From positions 1,232,749 to 1,296,748 of the forward strand of contig NZ_RCIP01000001.1 of NCBI RefSeq assembly GCF_004000275.1: a stretch of DNA of 64,000 nt, given 5' to 3'. Shown here piece by piece: positions 17,448 to 27,304 of the stretch. The DNA comes from Saccharospirillum alexandrii (GTDB lineage: Bacteria; Pseudomonadota; Gammaproteobacteria; Pseudomonadales; Natronospirillaceae). The position numbers and the translations under genes are program-made. The notes below the pieces were generated by a model, which saw only the letters and a list, made by a program, of their open reading frames with translations, ran no database searches and was not told the origin of the DNA. Each line of letters starts with the position of its first letter. Positions within the stretch are counted from its first letter, which is position 1.

Positions 17448-17513
17448 CGCCTGTTCACGCCCTGTCAGAGGGTGGTTTTGCCTGGTAAGACCCGCCTTCG
17501 GATTCCATTGTTC

Positions 17514-18839
17514 ATGAGCCTTGCCGAGCCAAACGCCCCCCTGACCGTCAGCCAGCTTAACCGCCAGGTGAAATTTCTGCTGGAAACCCAGTACCCGGCT
17601 GTACCGGTCACGGGTGAGTTGTCCAACGTCTCCCGCCCGGCGTCGGGCCATATGTATTTCACGCTGAAAGATCAGGGCGCCCAGATTCGCTGCGCCCTGT
17701 TCAAATCGGTACTGGCACGCTCGACATACAAGCCCAAAGAAGGCGACCAGGTGCTGCTGCGTGGCAAGCTGAGCCTCTATGAGGGCCGCGGCGACTACCA
17801 AATCATTGTCTCCAGCATTCAGCCGGAGGGCGAAGGCGCTCTACAGGCTGCGTTTTTCAAACTGAAAGAGAAACTGGAGCGCGAAGGGCTGTTCGCGCCC
17901 GAGCACAAGCAACCCCTGCCAGCGGTCATTCACCGCGTCGGTATTGTTACCTCCCGCACCGGGGCCGCCCTGCACGATATTCTGACGGTGCTAAAACGCC
18001 GCTTTCCGGCGATCAGCGTGATCCTGTACCCGGTTCAGGTACAGGGTGCCGACGCCCCCGGTCAGATCATCAACGCCATCGAAACCGCCAACCGGCTGAA
18101 TCAGGTCGATGTGTTGATCGTCGGGCGCGGCGGCGGTTCTCTCGAAGATTTGTGGAGTTTTAACGACGAAGGTGTGGCACGGGCGGTGTTTGCGTCACGT
18201 CTGCCCATTGTCTCGGCCGTTGGCCATGAAGTGGATGTGTCGATCAGTGATTTTGTCGCCGATGTGCGGGCCGCGACCCCGTCGCAGGCGGCCGAACTGG
18301 TCAGCCCGGACCAGGCCGACCTGTATGGCCAGATCAGCCATCGGCGCGACCAACTGGTGCGGCGCTGGCTGAACATCAGCCAGCATGCACAACAGCGGCT
18401 ATCGCATCTGCGCCAGCGTCTGCGCGACCCGGGCACTCTGCTGCGCGAATGGCAGCAACGGCTCGACGACCGCGAACGGCGCCTGGTTCATGCCTTACAG
18501 AACCAACAGAAATTGCGCACACAACGCTTCGAGTCGCTGGAAAAACGACTGCACCGGGCCAGCCCGCTGGCGCGGCTGAAAACCGATCAACAGCGTTTGA
18601 GCCAGTGGCGTCAGCGGTTGCAGCGGCTCGGCCTGGAACAGCTGAAGCCGCGCCGGCAGCAACTGGCCACCCTGGCTGGCCAGTTGAACACCCTGTCACC
18701 GCTGAATACCCTGGAACGCGGCTACAGCATTACCCGGGCGGAGGATGGCCAGGTCATCCAACAGGCCAGTCAGACCAAAAGCGGAGATCGGATCACCACC
18801 CTGCTGCGTGATGGTACCTTGACCAGTCGGGTGGAATAG
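17514..18839 (+). CDS. xseA: Exodeoxyribonuclease VII large subunit XseA
   Basis: 441 residues. With XseB it degrades single-stranded DNA. The N-terminal OB fold begins [15 protein letters not shown] and includes [14 protein letters not shown]; the catalytic domain has [18 protein letters not shown] and [16 protein letters not shown] long Arg/Gln-rich coiled coil follows (about residues 265-400), and the C-terminus carries LERGYSITR. The ATG at 17514 is chosen from family alignment; the longer in-frame ORF starts inside the inverted-repeat element and is not family-like. Confidence 0.96.
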   Translation: MSLAEPNAPLTVSQLNRQVKFLLETQYPAVPVTGELSNVSRPASGHMYFTLKDQGAQIRCALFKSVLARSTYKPKEGDQVLLRGKLSLYEGRGDYQIIVSSIQPEGEGALQAAFFKLKEKLEREGLFAPEHKQPLPAVIHRVGIVTSRTGAALHDILTVLKRRFPAISVILYPVQVQGADAPGQIINAIETANRLNQVDVLIVGRGGGSLEDLWSFNDEGVARAVFASRLPIVSAVGHEVDVSISDFVADVRAATPSQAAELVSPDQADLYGQISHRRDQLVRRWLNISQHAQQRLSHLRQRLRDPGTLLREWQQRLDDRERRLVHALQNQQKLRTQRFESLEKRLHRASPLARLKTDQQRLSQWRQRLQRLGLEQLKPRRQQLATLAGQLNTLSPLNTLERGYSITRAEDGQVIQQASQTKSGDRITTLLRDGTLTSRVE

Positions 18840-18847
18840 ACTCCTGA

Positions 18848-19100
18848 TTCCAGTTTCGGAGTTCGCACAGTACGAGCGGCGGGTGCCAGTGGTGCCTCTG
18901 CGGGAAAGTCCTCAACATGGACTAAAACGCCGGGAGCGTTTTAGCATGAGCGCAGCGAGCCCGAAGGGTGAATCCCATGGAGGGGATTCATATCATGCGG
19001 TCTAGGCTCCATGGACGGATTCACGCCGACCCCGTAGAGACGCCACTGGTAGCCGACGCGGACGCTTGCCACTCAAGGTATCCGAACTCCGGAACTGGAA
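18848..19100. repeat. Long palindromic repeat, copy A (long form)
   Basis: The outer arms TTCCAGTTTCGGAGTTCG (18848-18865) and 19083-19100 pair with one mismatch. Inner arms around TGCCAGTGGTGCC (about 18884-18903) pair imperfectly with 19031-19060. The interior, from ACTAAAACGCC through GCGAGCCCGAAGGGTG to the inverted core GGATTCACGCCGAC, is nearly identical to copy B at 54061. The core is the reverse complement of that in copies C and D. It lies between the convergent genes xseA and the AttH-like gene. Confidence 0.8.
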
Positions 19101-19103
19101 CTC

Positions 19104-20213
19104 CTAATACCCAGTCATCTCCAAATACCCAACCCCGCCGGAACTGCCTTCAACCCTAACCGGCCCTTCCCAATAGGGCACCAGCGTCGCCAGCCAGCTA
19201 TCAGCCTCACGCACCCGGACTGTCCAGCGGGCATCCTGACCGGGCAATTCAATTCGCCAGACCAGTGGCAGGGATTTTCGGGCGTCTTCGCCCTGGGCCA
19301 CGACCACCTCACCCCACTCTAGCGGCTCAACCACCAGGTCACCTTCTTCAAGCGACCGCGATTGACCGTCAGCATCGATCCAGGTGCCCCGCACATAGGG
19401 CCCGTCGTCTTCCTGACGCAGATGAAACGCCATCAGCGATGCACCGTCGTCAAACTGAAGTGAAAACCAGTCCCAGCCCAACTGGTCCGATGCCAGCGGT
19501 TGTGAACTCCACTCCCGGTCGAGCCAGCCTTCGCCCGACAGCGGGGTTGAAGTGCCTTCGATCGTTACCTGGCCGGTAATCTGTAATCGCGGCTGACTGT
19601 AGTAGTAACTGCCCTGCCCCTGACCGGATTTCTGGCTGAAGCCGTTATCGCCATGCAACACCCAGGGCTGTTCCGCCTGCCAGTTCAGTGTCAGCGTTAC
19701 CTCATTGACCGTGGTGGTCAGGCTGCCCGGAACGGGCGAATCACTTGTGCCCAGCAATTGCCAGTCATCCAGCCAGGCATCAAACCGCCCTTCATCCGTT
19801 ATGCCTACGCCTGCCTGCCCTATTCCACCGCGGGCAAACCGCTCTTCGTAGTCATGACCACTGGGGGTATGTATCGCCGAATGGGCCATCCACATCTGGT
19901 TGCTGGTCCAGCCCTCAGCGTCACTGCCGGGCCGCAGTGCGGTGCGGAACATGGTCCAGTGCACGCCGTAAGGGCGGCCCTCGGCATCGGTCAGATTGGC
20001 GGTCAGGTACCACCACTCAATGCGGTAATCCGGATGTGCCAGGTGATCTTCGGGAAAGCGGATCGGCTGACCGGGCTGGGCGGTCTGGTAGCCTTCGCCA
20101 CTGGCGCGCATGATATCCAGGGCGGCACTGGGGTCAGTGTCCCGGCTTTCGGCCGTTACCAGAGCGGCGACACTGAACAGCACCACGACACAGGTTAATC
20201 GAAAAAATCCCAT
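19104..20213 (-). CDS. AttH/CrtC-family secreted lipocalin-like protein
   Basis: 369 residues with a signal peptide cleaved after about residue 21 (VAALVTA-ES). The body matches the 'predicted secreted hydrolase' AttH family (CrtC-like plus Lipocalin_9 domains): FPEDHLAHPDYRIEWWYLTANL, WTMFRTALRP, MAHSAIHT, GWLDREWSSQPL with WDWFSLQFDDG. Homologues are annotated as carotenoid 1,2-hydratase-like, but the real role is unknown. The ATG overlaps the stop of the permease gene by one base (TGATG), and the ATPase precedes that, so the three form an operon: an FtsX-type ABC transporter with an exported partner. This suggests a role in moving or modifying a lipophilic compound at the envelope. Confidence 0.85.
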   Translation of the reverse strand: MGFFRLTCVVVLFSVAALVTAESRDTDPSAALDIMRASGEGYQTAQPGQPIRFPEDHLAHPDYRIEWWYLTANLTDAEGRPYGVHWTMFRTALRPGSDAEGWTSNQMWMAHSAIHTPSGHDYEERFARGGIGQAGVGITDEGRFDAWLDDWQLLGTSDSPVPGSLTTTVNEVTLTLNWQAEQPWVLHGDNGFSQKSGQGQGSYYYSQPRLQITGQVTIEGTSTPLSGEGWLDREWSSQPLASDQLGWDWFSLQFDDGASLMAFHLRQEDDGPYVRGTWIDADGQSRSLEEGDLVVEPLEWGEVVVAQGEDARKSLPLVWRIELPGQDARWTVRVREADSWLATLVPYWEGPVRVEGSSGGVGYLEMTGY

Positions 20214-22711
20214 CAGGCGGCATCCTCTCCCAGGTGTTTCAGTGCCTGCGGCAACTTCAGCCGCGCCTGCACGGCGCTGAGCGCAAAGGTAAAGCCGGCC
20301 ACCAGCAACGTCAGCCAGAACAATGACCGGGCCGGTTCAAATTGCCAGATCAGCGGCATGGTCCAGCCGAAACTCAGCACATTGAGGTCGTAGATCAGCA
20401 AGCCGGCCAGCAAGGTGCCCAGCGGAATTGACAACAGCCAGGTGACCAGCAGCCCGATGCCGAGCGGCAGCCCCGCTATCAACAGCCACTCCCGGTTACT
20501 TACCCCCATACTGCGCCAGTGAGCGTAACTGGGCAGGCGTTGCTGGTGAATAGCCAGCAACGAGGCCAGCAGCGCGATGCCGGCCACGGTAAAGGTCAGG
20601 GCATTAATGGCGGCGGTCATGGCGAAGGTGCGGTCGAACACGCGCAGGGAAATGGCCAGCACATCCTCGCGCCGGGTCCAGTCGCCGGGTCGGGCACCGG
20701 CTGCCACCAGGGCCGCTTCGGCGCTGGCCAGGGCATCATCCTCGTCACTGAGCCAGAGCCCCAGGCCCTGCTCACCGGCGTTCGGCCACAGTTCGGCGAC
20801 ACGCTGGTACGGCAAATAAAACTGGTACGCCGGGTTGCCGTAATCGTGATAGAAACCCACCACTTCAAAGGCCACGGTTTGCTCGCCCACCGGTATCTGT
20901 ACGGTGTCACCCAGTTCAATGCCCGCCAGATAGCGCGCCTGTTCATTGGCCAGCACAACGCCCGGGTCGCCGTCGAACCAGGCAGATGACCGGTCTGTTT
21001 TAGCGGCCAAGGGCAATGCCCGGGTGTCGGAGGTCTCAGTGTTCAGGCCGCGAATCTGAGTAGGCCGGTTTTGCCAGCGCACGGTTAAACCATTACGGCG
21101 GTGCGACTCGACCAGCCAGTCGCCGGGGTTCGCCAGTAAGGCGTCGATATCAAGGGTATCGCTTTGCACAAACAGATCGGCAGCCAGGCGTTGTTGCAGC
21201 CAGTCGCTAAGCGAAGTACGGAAGGAGTCGACCAGTGAATCGACGCCGAAATTGGCGGTCAGCGCCAGCAACAGCGCCATCAGCGCCGTGCGCAAGGTCC
21301 CCAGTTGCGCCAGCCCCTCGCCGCAAGCCCACTTCAAACGCCAGGCCGAGTCCGGCAATGCCCGTTGCACCCCTCGCAAGATCAACGCAACCGTCCAGGG
21401 CAATAGGCCGGCCCCGGCAAACAGAATCAACGCCAGCACGGTAAAACCCATGGCAATGGAATTAAGCTGGAAATAGAGCCCCAGGGCGAGCAAGGCCAGT
21501 ACCAGGCTGCCCAGCGCCAGCCGGCCCCGGGCGCGCTGATCCTGCTGCCATTGCGACGGTTCGTCGCGCTGATCCTGCAGCGACCTCTGCGCCTGGCGCC
21601 ACAGAGGCCAGGCCAATGCCAGCACCAGGCCAGCCGAAGTCAGCAACCAGGCTTGCAGCACCGTAATCGGTTGCACCAGCAAGGTGTAATCCAGAACGGC
21701 ACCGTAGAGGTTTTGCAGCGTCGCGGCGACCGACGGCAACAGCAGCTGGCTCAAGCCATACCCGAGCCCCAACCCGCCCAAGGTTCCGATTACGCTCATT
21801 GCCAGGGTTTCCAGGGCAATCGCGCCCAGCAGCAAACGCTGACTGACCCCCAGTTCCCGCAGGGTGGTCAGCGTATGCCGGCGCGCCGACAGCGAAAACC
21901 GCACGGCGTTGAACACGATAAAAAGCCCCACCGCAAACGACAACAAGCTCATTGCCGCCAATTGGGTGTGCAGGCTCTGGGTAAGCTCGGTCAAATCAAG
22001 CCGTTGCTGATTGGCGATCAGCCTCAGATCCGGGTTCAGGGCCGCCAGATCTTCGCTAAGCCGGGCAGCGGCATCGCCAGGCAGCTCAGCCACGACCAGA
22101 TAGCTGAGGTGAGACCGCTCAAGCAGGGTCAGCGCCGCACCGACGTCCATAAAGACTCGCAAGCCCTGCTGTTCGCGGCTAAATACCCGGGCCGGTGGCA
22201 ATGCCCTACCCGAATTCAGGGTCAGCCGGTCACCGTCCTCCAGACCCAGTTGCTGAGCCAGAGCTTCCGGATACCAGGCTTCATGAGGCGGAGTAACCAG
22301 TTGCATCCAACCACCGGCCGGTAACCCGGTCGCCGTACCACTCTCTTCATCCGGTAACGCCAACAAGTCGGTTGCAATCAGATTAATGACCGACTGGTCG
22401 GCAGTGGTCAGGCGCTGTTCCAGAATCGGGAAGACCGAACGCCAGCCCTGGCGGCGCAGGTTGACGTAATCGTCCAACGACACCCCTGCCCCACTGCCAG
22501 ACCGCACCCAGTGGCTGGCCTGAGCCCCCAGTACCTGATCGGCTTCGGCGTAGCTGGCGCGGGCATGTGCATTGATAACCTGAACCGCTGACCAGAGCGC
22601 CACCCCGGTTACCAGCCCGGTAAGCAGAAACAGGGTCTGCAACGGGTGCCGGCGGTGATGACTCAGCAGGGTGATCAGAACGCGCAACAGCCGGGTCAGT
22701 GTCCCGGTCAC
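20213..22711 (-). CDS. FtsX-family ABC transporter permease
   Basis: 832 residues with the 8-10 membrane-segment layout of large FtsX/LolC-type permeases. One N-terminal helix (LFLLTGLVTGVALWSAV) is followed by a large periplasmic domain, a cluster of helices from about residue 250 (FAVGLFIVFNAVRFSLSARRHTL), a second periplasmic domain and a C-terminal cluster of helices. The RRHTLTTLREIG-like loop (RRHTLTTLRELGVSQ) is the coupling segment. The GTG start overlaps the ATPase stop (GTGA), and the end overlaps the AttH-like gene. Such permeases act as mechanotransmission or lipoprotein/lipid exporters rather than importers; the substrate is unknown. Confidence 0.88.
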   Translation of the reverse strand: MTGTLTRLLRVLITLLSHHRRHPLQTLFLLTGLVTGVALWSAVQVINAHARASYAEADQVLGAQASHWVRSGSGAGVSLDDYVNLRRQGWRSVFPILEQRLTTADQSVINLIATDLLALPDEESGTATGLPAGGWMQLVTPPHEAWYPEALAQQLGLEDGDRLTLNSGRALPPARVFSREQQGLRVFMDVGAALTLLERSHLSYLVVAELPGDAAARLSEDLAALNPDLRLIANQQRLDLTELTQSLHTQLAAMSLLSFAVGLFIVFNAVRFSLSARRHTLTTLRELGVSQRLLLGAIALETLAMSVIGTLGGLGLGYGLSQLLLPSVAATLQNLYGAVLDYTLLVQPITVLQAWLLTSAGLVLALAWPLWRQAQRSLQDQRDEPSQWQQDQRARGRLALGSLVLALLALGLYFQLNSIAMGFTVLALILFAGAGLLPWTVALILRGVQRALPDSAWRLKWACGEGLAQLGTLRTALMALLLALTANFGVDSLVDSFRTSLSDWLQQRLAADLFVQSDTLDIDALLANPGDWLVESHRRNGLTVRWQNRPTQIRGLNTETSDTRALPLAAKTDRSSAWFDGDPGVVLANEQARYLAGIELGDTVQIPVGEQTVAFEVVGFYHDYGNPAYQFYLPYQRVAELWPNAGEQGLGLWLSDEDDALASAEAALVAAGARPGDWTRREDVLAISLRVFDRTFAMTAAINALTFTVAGIALLASLLAIHQQRLPSYAHWRSMGVSNREWLLIAGLPLGIGLLVTWLLSIPLGTLLAGLLIYDLNVLSFGWTMPLIWQFEPARSLFWLTLLVAGFTFALSAVQARLKLPQALKHLGEDAA

Positions 22712-23397
22712 AGGGCAGGCTCCCCATTGTACGGCTCATGTTGCTGATGCAACTGGCCATGTTGCAGGCGCCACTGTTCATCCAGAAAGCTGGCCATGTG
22801 GGCACTGTGGGTGACCATCAACAGGCTGCTGCCGGTTTCACGCACCAGCTCAACCAGTACACCCATCACCCGTTCGCTGGTGGCTTCATCGAGATTGCCG
22901 GTGGGCTCATCCGCCAATACCAGGGCAGGACGGTGCAGCAGGGCCCGTGCAATGGCAACCCGCTGTTGTTGCCCACCGGAGAGCTGGTGTGGCAAGCAGC
23001 GGGTCAGGTCGCCCAGGCCGAGCCGGTCAATCAAATGATCGCGAAACACCGGGTCGAGGCGCTGGCTTAGCCGGGCTTGCAGTTGAAGGTTATCGAGCAC
23101 CGTCAGGGTCGGTACCAGATGGTATTGCTGAAAGATGAGGCTGAGCCGGTCACGTCGCAACTGGTTCCAGTCGCCGGCGCTCATGCTCAGGTTACTGTGC
23201 CCATCAATGACCAGTTCACCGGAGTCGGGCGTATCGAGCCCCGCGACCAGATGCAGCAGAGTGCTTTTGCCACTGCCACTTTCGCCCAGTAATGCAGCCG
23301 AGCGTCCGGCCGGCAGGTGAAAACTGGCGCCACTGAGCACCCTGACCTCACCATCGGGCTGGGCAAAGTGTTTGACGACCTGGTTGAGTCTGAGCAT
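22708..23397 (-). CDS. ABC transporter ATP-binding protein (LolD/MacB type)
   Basis: 229 residues, a stand-alone ABC ATPase of the LolD/MacB type. Walker A is GESGSGKST, the signature is LSGGQQQRVAIARAL, Walker B is LVLADEPTGNLD, and a switch His is in MVTHS. The ATG at 23397, with GAGG 7 nt upstream, gives a normal N-terminus MLRLNQVVKHF; the longer frame upstream is not family-like. It is the first gene of the ATPase-permease-AttH operon. Confidence 0.92.
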   Translation of the reverse strand: MLRLNQVVKHFAQPDGEVRVLSGASFHLPAGRSAALLGESGSGKSTLLHLVAGLDTPDSGELVIDGHSNLSMSAGDWNQLRRDRLSLIFQQYHLVPTLTVLDNLQLQARLSQRLDPVFRDHLIDRLGLGDLTRCLPHQLSGGQQQRVAIARALLHRPALVLADEPTGNLDEATSERVMGVLVELVRETGSSLLMVTHSAHMASFLDEQWRLQHGQLHQQHEPYNGEPAL

Positions 23398-23425
23398 GGG
23401 CCTCACCGGCATTCGATAAACAAGG

Positions 23426-23992
23426 TTATTCGAGCAGTTGCCTGACCTGGATGGCCAGTTCGGCCACGTGGGCATCACTGGCGCCCAGTTCTGCCAGGGC
23501 TTCGTCGAGTTTTAGCAAGTACTCGGCATTAGCACCGGACGGCCCGTGACTATGGGCGATCTGGCGCGCCATCCCGGTCAGTGAGTCCGGCCCCAGAAAG
23601 GCAGCATTGGTGTCGCTGGCCACATAAACCAGGCCTTCTGCCTGCTGGCCGTCGCTGAACGTCATGGGCGTAAAAAAGCGCAGGTAGCCATTTTTCTCCC
23701 GCAAATCCAAATGCGCAAAGGTATCGGGCGTTACTCGATAGGCCAAACCGTGGCAAACCGCATTGGGTGCTTTGATCAGTGTGACCACTCGGCCGGGGGC
23801 TTCCGGCGTACCACGATGATCGTGCGAACCTTGCCAGAAGCGGCGTGCCCAACCGCGGATACTCGCAGGCTGGCACTCCAGATACGGAAAGTCGACTTTG
23901 TACAGCAAGGAGCCATAGCCGAACAACCAGACGTCTTCCAGGTGATCGAGCGGCGTGTTCTGCTGATTCAGAGCGATGGTGTCATTCGACAT
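23426..23992 (-). CDS. ChaC-like glutathione gamma-glutamylcyclotransferase
   Basis: 188 residues. The ChaC-family fold is shown by the substrate loop LFGYGSLLY, the RRFWQGSHDHRGTPE and PGRVVTLI segments and the catalytic Glu in LREKNGY. Family members cut glutathione to 5-oxoproline and Cys-Gly in the cytoplasm. It overlaps the upstream exported-protein gene by 11 nt and lies 28 bp before the ABC operon on the same strand, so all may be cotranscribed. Confidence 0.88.
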   Translation of the reverse strand: MSNDTIALNQQNTPLDHLEDVWLFGYGSLLYKVDFPYLECQPASIRGWARRFWQGSHDHRGTPEAPGRVVTLIKAPNAVCHGLAYRVTPDTFAHLDLREKNGYLRFFTPMTFSDGQQAEGLVYVASDTNAAFLGPDSLTGMARQIAHSHGPSGANAEYLLKLDEALAELGASDAHVAELAIQVRQLLE

Positions 23993-24677
23993 GGGCGGCC
24001 GCCAATTGGTCCGTTAGCAAGCGTTCACACTGGTCGAGCTGCTGCTCGCGTTCGACCAGTGCCGCAGCGACATCATCCGGCAAGCCAGCCAGGGTGGTTC
24101 GCCACTGGGCAGTAAACACCCGGCGTGACAGGTTGATTAATCGACCGGTGGTCTGAGCCAGTTGCTCACGCAACCGCCCGCCCCGGGCCAGCGCTTCCAG
24201 CGCCCGGGTGCAGTCGTGTTCCAGATTGTTGATGCGCGCCAGCTGCGGTTGCAGTTGCTGCCACTGGGTCGGTGTGAGTGCATCAAACCAGCGGCTTTCG
24301 CACTGCAGGGAGGGAATGCCCATCAGGTAGGTTTGCAGGCCAGCGTAGTCCCGTGGGACGCGTTCCGACTGACTGCACAGCTGGTTCAGCAGCCCCGGAT
24401 GCAGTTGCCGGTTTTCGGTCACCAGCGTTGAAAGCCGGGATTCACAAGCGGCTAGCTCTACAGAGTTTTCTCCGCCGGGCAAGGCTTGGTGGCGTTGCAA
24501 CAGGTAGCGGGGATAGCGGTCGAGCGTGCGCAGCGGGGTTTCGCTGAGCACGGCAAGCTCCTCGTAGCAGTGCTCCAGCTGAACCGGCGCGTCGGCCAGA
24601 GCCGCCGGCGCCAGACTCAGCAGCGCCAGGCTGCTAGCGACGAGCGCGCTGAGTTTTCTTGGTCGTTTGCTTGCCAC
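23982..24677 (-). CDS. Exported alpha-helical protein of unknown function
   Basis: 231 residues with no family I recognise. The GTG at 24677 has a GGGTGG stretch just upstream and gives a good Sec signal peptide (ASKRPRK, hydrophobic core, cleavage after PAALA). The gene begins inside the last 44 nt of der in another frame. The mature protein is helical and Leu/Gln-rich with five Cys (HCYEE, ACESR, LCSQ, LQCES, HDCTR) and one more near the end (QCERL). Evenly spaced Cys pairs suggest periplasmic disulfides. Coupling to der and chaC is by overlap only; the function is unknown. Confidence 0.65.
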   Translation of the reverse strand: MASKRPRKLSALVASSLALLSLAPAALADAPVQLEHCYEELAVLSETPLRTLDRYPRYLLQRHQALPGGENSVELAACESRLSTLVTENRQLHPGLLNQLCSQSERVPRDYAGLQTYLMGIPSLQCESRWFDALTPTQWQQLQPQLARINNLEHDCTRALEALARGGRLREQLAQTTGRLINLSRRVFTAQWRTTLAGLPDDVAAALVEREQQLDQCERLLTDQLAAAHVE

Positions 24678-26040
24678 CGCGTCCACCCTTGGGACCAAAG
24701 CCTGAAGGCTTGTTGGCGTAGGGGTTCTCGCCCACCTTGAATTCAAACCGGATCGGCGTGCCGCGTACTTTCAACGCCTTGCGGAAGGCGTTTTCCAGAT
24801 ACCGCTTGTAGCTGCCCGGCAAATCGCCCAACTGGTTACCGTGAATCACGATAATCGGCGGGTTTGAACCACCCTGGTGCGCATAGCGGGGTTTGATACG
24901 CCGGCCGCGCACCATCGGCGGCTGGTGCAGTTCAATCACCCCTTGCATGATGGTGGTCAGCTGGTTGGTGCTCCATTTGCGCCGCGCCGAGTGGTAGGCC
25001 AGATCAACCGACTTGTAGAGATGGCCGACGTTGGTGCCGTGCAGGGCCGAGATAAAGTGCATGTCGGCCCAATCCAGAAACGGCATGCGCCGGTCGATGC
25101 TTTCCTTGATCTTCTTTTTCTCGTCTTCGCTGAGGCCATCCCATTTGTTGATGGCGACCACCAGGCCACGACCCGATTCCAGCACAAAGCCAAGCATGTG
25201 CATGTCCTGCTCGACCAGGCCGTCACGAGCATCCAGCACCAGCACAACGACGTTCGCGTCCTGAATGGCCTGCAGGGTTTTCACAATGGAGAACTTTTCA
25301 ACGGCTTCGGACACACTGCGCCGGCGGCGAATACCGGCGGTGTCGATCAGGGTATAGGCCTGGCCGTCGCGCTCGTAGGGAATGTAGATGCTGTCCATGG
25401 TGGTGCCAGCCTGGTCATACACCACGACCCGGTCTTCACCCATAATACGATTAATCAGCGTCGATTTACCCACGTTCGGGCGCCCGACAATGGCCAGCCG
25501 AATGTTATCGTGCTCGTCGTCTTCAGCGCCCTCAATGGGTTCGGGCTCGGGGAAGTCTTCGAGGGCCAGCTCCAATAACGAACGCACGCCCCGGTTGTGG
25601 GCGGCGGCAATCGGCAAGGGATCGGTCGACAGGCCTAGCTCGTGAAAATCACCAAGCACCACGTCGGTATCCAGCCCATCGGTCTTGTTCACCACCAGCA
25701 CGGTTTTCTTGTCGGTTTTACGCAAATGCTGGGCAATATGATTATCTGCCGCGGTCACGCCAGCCTGGGCATCAGTAATAAACAGAACGACATCGGCCTC
25801 TTCAATGGCAGCGAGACTCTGCTCGGCCATTTTGGCGTCCAACCCTTGCTCAAACCCACTGATACCACCGGTATCGATGACAATAAAGGGGCGCTCACCC
25901 AACTTGCCATCACCGTATTTACGGTCACGCGTCAGGCCCGCCCAGTCGGCCACCAGGGCATCCCGGGTACGGGTAAAGCGGTTAAACAGGGTCGATTTAC
26001 CCACATTGGGTCGCCCGACCAGGGCAATTACAGGGATCAT
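24634..26040 (-). CDS. der: Ribosome biogenesis GTPase Der (EngA)
   Basis: 468 residues with two tandem GTPase domains, the family hallmark: G1 loops GRPNVGKST near residues 8 and 185, DTGG/DTAG switch regions, and NKTD and NKWD guanine-specificity motifs. A C-terminal KH-like domain follows ([14 protein letters not shown]), then a basic tail [17 protein letters not shown]. It is needed for 50S subunit maturation. It is downstream of bamB, as in most Gammaproteobacteria, with a strong hairpin between. Confidence 0.97.
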   Translation of the reverse strand: MIPVIALVGRPNVGKSTLFNRFTRTRDALVADWAGLTRDRKYGDGKLGERPFIVIDTGGISGFEQGLDAKMAEQSLAAIEEADVVLFITDAQAGVTAADNHIAQHLRKTDKKTVLVVNKTDGLDTDVVLGDFHELGLSTDPLPIAAAHNRGVRSLLELALEDFPEPEPIEGAEDDEHDNIRLAIVGRPNVGKSTLINRIMGEDRVVVYDQAGTTMDSIYIPYERDGQAYTLIDTAGIRRRRSVSEAVEKFSIVKTLQAIQDANVVVLVLDARDGLVEQDMHMLGFVLESGRGLVVAINKWDGLSEDEKKKIKESIDRRMPFLDWADMHFISALHGTNVGHLYKSVDLAYHSARRKWSTNQLTTIMQGVIELHQPPMVRGRRIKPRYAHQGGSNPPIIVIHGNQLGDLPGSYKRYLENAFRKALKVRGTPIRFEFKVGENPYANKPSGFGPKGGRGGKQTTKKTQRARR

Positions 26041-26078
26041 GATGTCTTCCAGTGCCTCTACAGGCTATTAATGCAAGA

Positions 26079-26108
26079 AACCGCGAGACCAATTCTGGCC
26101 TCGCGGTT
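26079..26108 (-). terminator. Hairpin between bamB and der
   Basis: The minus strand shows AACCGCGAG...CTCGCGGTT with extra CCA/TGG pairing and a 4-nt loop, a very stable stem between the bamB stop and the der start. The T run after it is poor (TCTTGCATT), so partial termination or mRNA processing is likely. Confidence 0.5.
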
Positions 26109-26149
26109 CGTATTTTAGTCACGTTTTCACGGGTCGCACCCGGTGGCCG

Positions 26150-27304
26150 CTACTGATCGCGCCGGCGCAAACTCATCATCTTGATGCGCGAGCTGTTGCC
26201 TTGTTGCAACAGGCGATCACCAAACGGTACCGGTGCAGTGTAAATACCGGTCCAGTCGATCGGCTGAGAGACCAGCCATTCACCGGACTGGGCATCCAGA
26301 ACATGAACGAAACCAGCCCCATCGGCAACGGCCAGGGCGTTTTGCCCCGGCCACTCAACCACTTCGGTCAGGCGTCGGTAGGTAAACTGCTCCTGAGTCC
26401 AGACCGGTTCCAGCGTTTGTGGGTCCATGGCGATGACGTGGCTTTGATCGTTCACGCCATACCAGTATTGTTCACCGGCAACGATCGCCCGGTAAGTGGA
26501 AAACGGCTTGGTCGCTACCACTCGGCCAGAATCAGCTTCGATGACCAGCATATCACCCTGATAGCCCGCTGCCAGAATATACCCATCGACCACGGTAATG
26601 GAGCCGTCAACGTCGACCAGTCGGCTGACATCGGTCTTACCCGAGGCGCGTGCCAGACGATACTCCCACTCGGGCGAACCATCGTTTATATTCAGTGCAA
26701 CCAGCTTGCCGTTGGCCAGGCCAGTGACCACCCAGTCATTGACCACAACCGGAGCAGCGGTGCCGGTCACCGTCAGGCTCGGCTCGACATCCTGATAGGC
26801 CCAGAGAGCCCGACCCGTATTTCGCTCGAGCGCTGTCACGCGGCCGTCAGTGGTTTGCACGATGATGCGGTCATCAAGCAATACCGGTGCTTCGGTTGCC
26901 AGCGCACTGAGTGGGTTGCGCCAGACCGGCTCACCATCCCAGTCGAGCATCAGCAAATCACCATTGCCGGTCACGACGACCATATTGCGATCATCGGCTG
27001 CCACCGGCGACACGATCTGGTCGGCCACCTGGTGGCGCCAGATGAACCGGCCGCGCTCGTTCAACAAAACAATTTCGCCCAGTGGCGATGCCGTCAGAAT
27101 GCCCTGGTCTGTGACCGTTGGCGTAATCCGGTTCAACGGCACTTCGGTGTAGAAGTCGACCAGGATATGCCACCAGTCGATCGTCAGCCGGGCCTTTTCG
27201 GGCCGTTCTTCAGGCAGCGGCGTAGGCGCTTCCCGCAGGGGGCCCGACGAACAGGCAACCAGCGTGAGGCTGGCGACCAGTGTCAGTATCGCAGTCAGCC
27301 GCAT
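26150..27304 (-). CDS. bamB: Outer membrane protein assembly factor BamB
   Basis: 384 residues. It is a lipoprotein (MRLTAILTLVASLTLVAC, lipobox Cys at about 18) with an eight-bladed PQQ-type beta-propeller made of repeats such as WRNPLSALATEAPVL, ALWAYQDVEPSL and PEWEYRLA. It is a scaffold of the BAM complex that inserts outer membrane proteins. The ATG at 27304 overlaps the yfgM stop by one base (TGATG). Order and size match other species. Confidence 0.96.
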   Translation of the reverse strand: MRLTAILTLVASLTLVACSSGPLREAPTPLPEERPEKARLTIDWWHILVDFYTEVPLNRITPTVTDQGILTASPLGEIVLLNERGRFIWRHQVADQIVSPVAADDRNMVVVTGNGDLLMLDWDGEPVWRNPLSALATEAPVLLDDRIIVQTTDGRVTALERNTGRALWAYQDVEPSLTVTGTAAPVVVNDWVVTGLANGKLVALNINDGSPEWEYRLARASGKTDVSRLVDVDGSITVVDGYILAAGYQGDMLVIEADSGRVVATKPFSTYRAIVAGEQYWYGVNDQSHVIAMDPQTLEPVWTQEQFTYRRLTEVVEWPGQNALAVADGAGFVHVLDAQSGEWLVSQPIDWTGIYTAPVPFGDRLLQQGNSSRIKMMSLRRRDQ

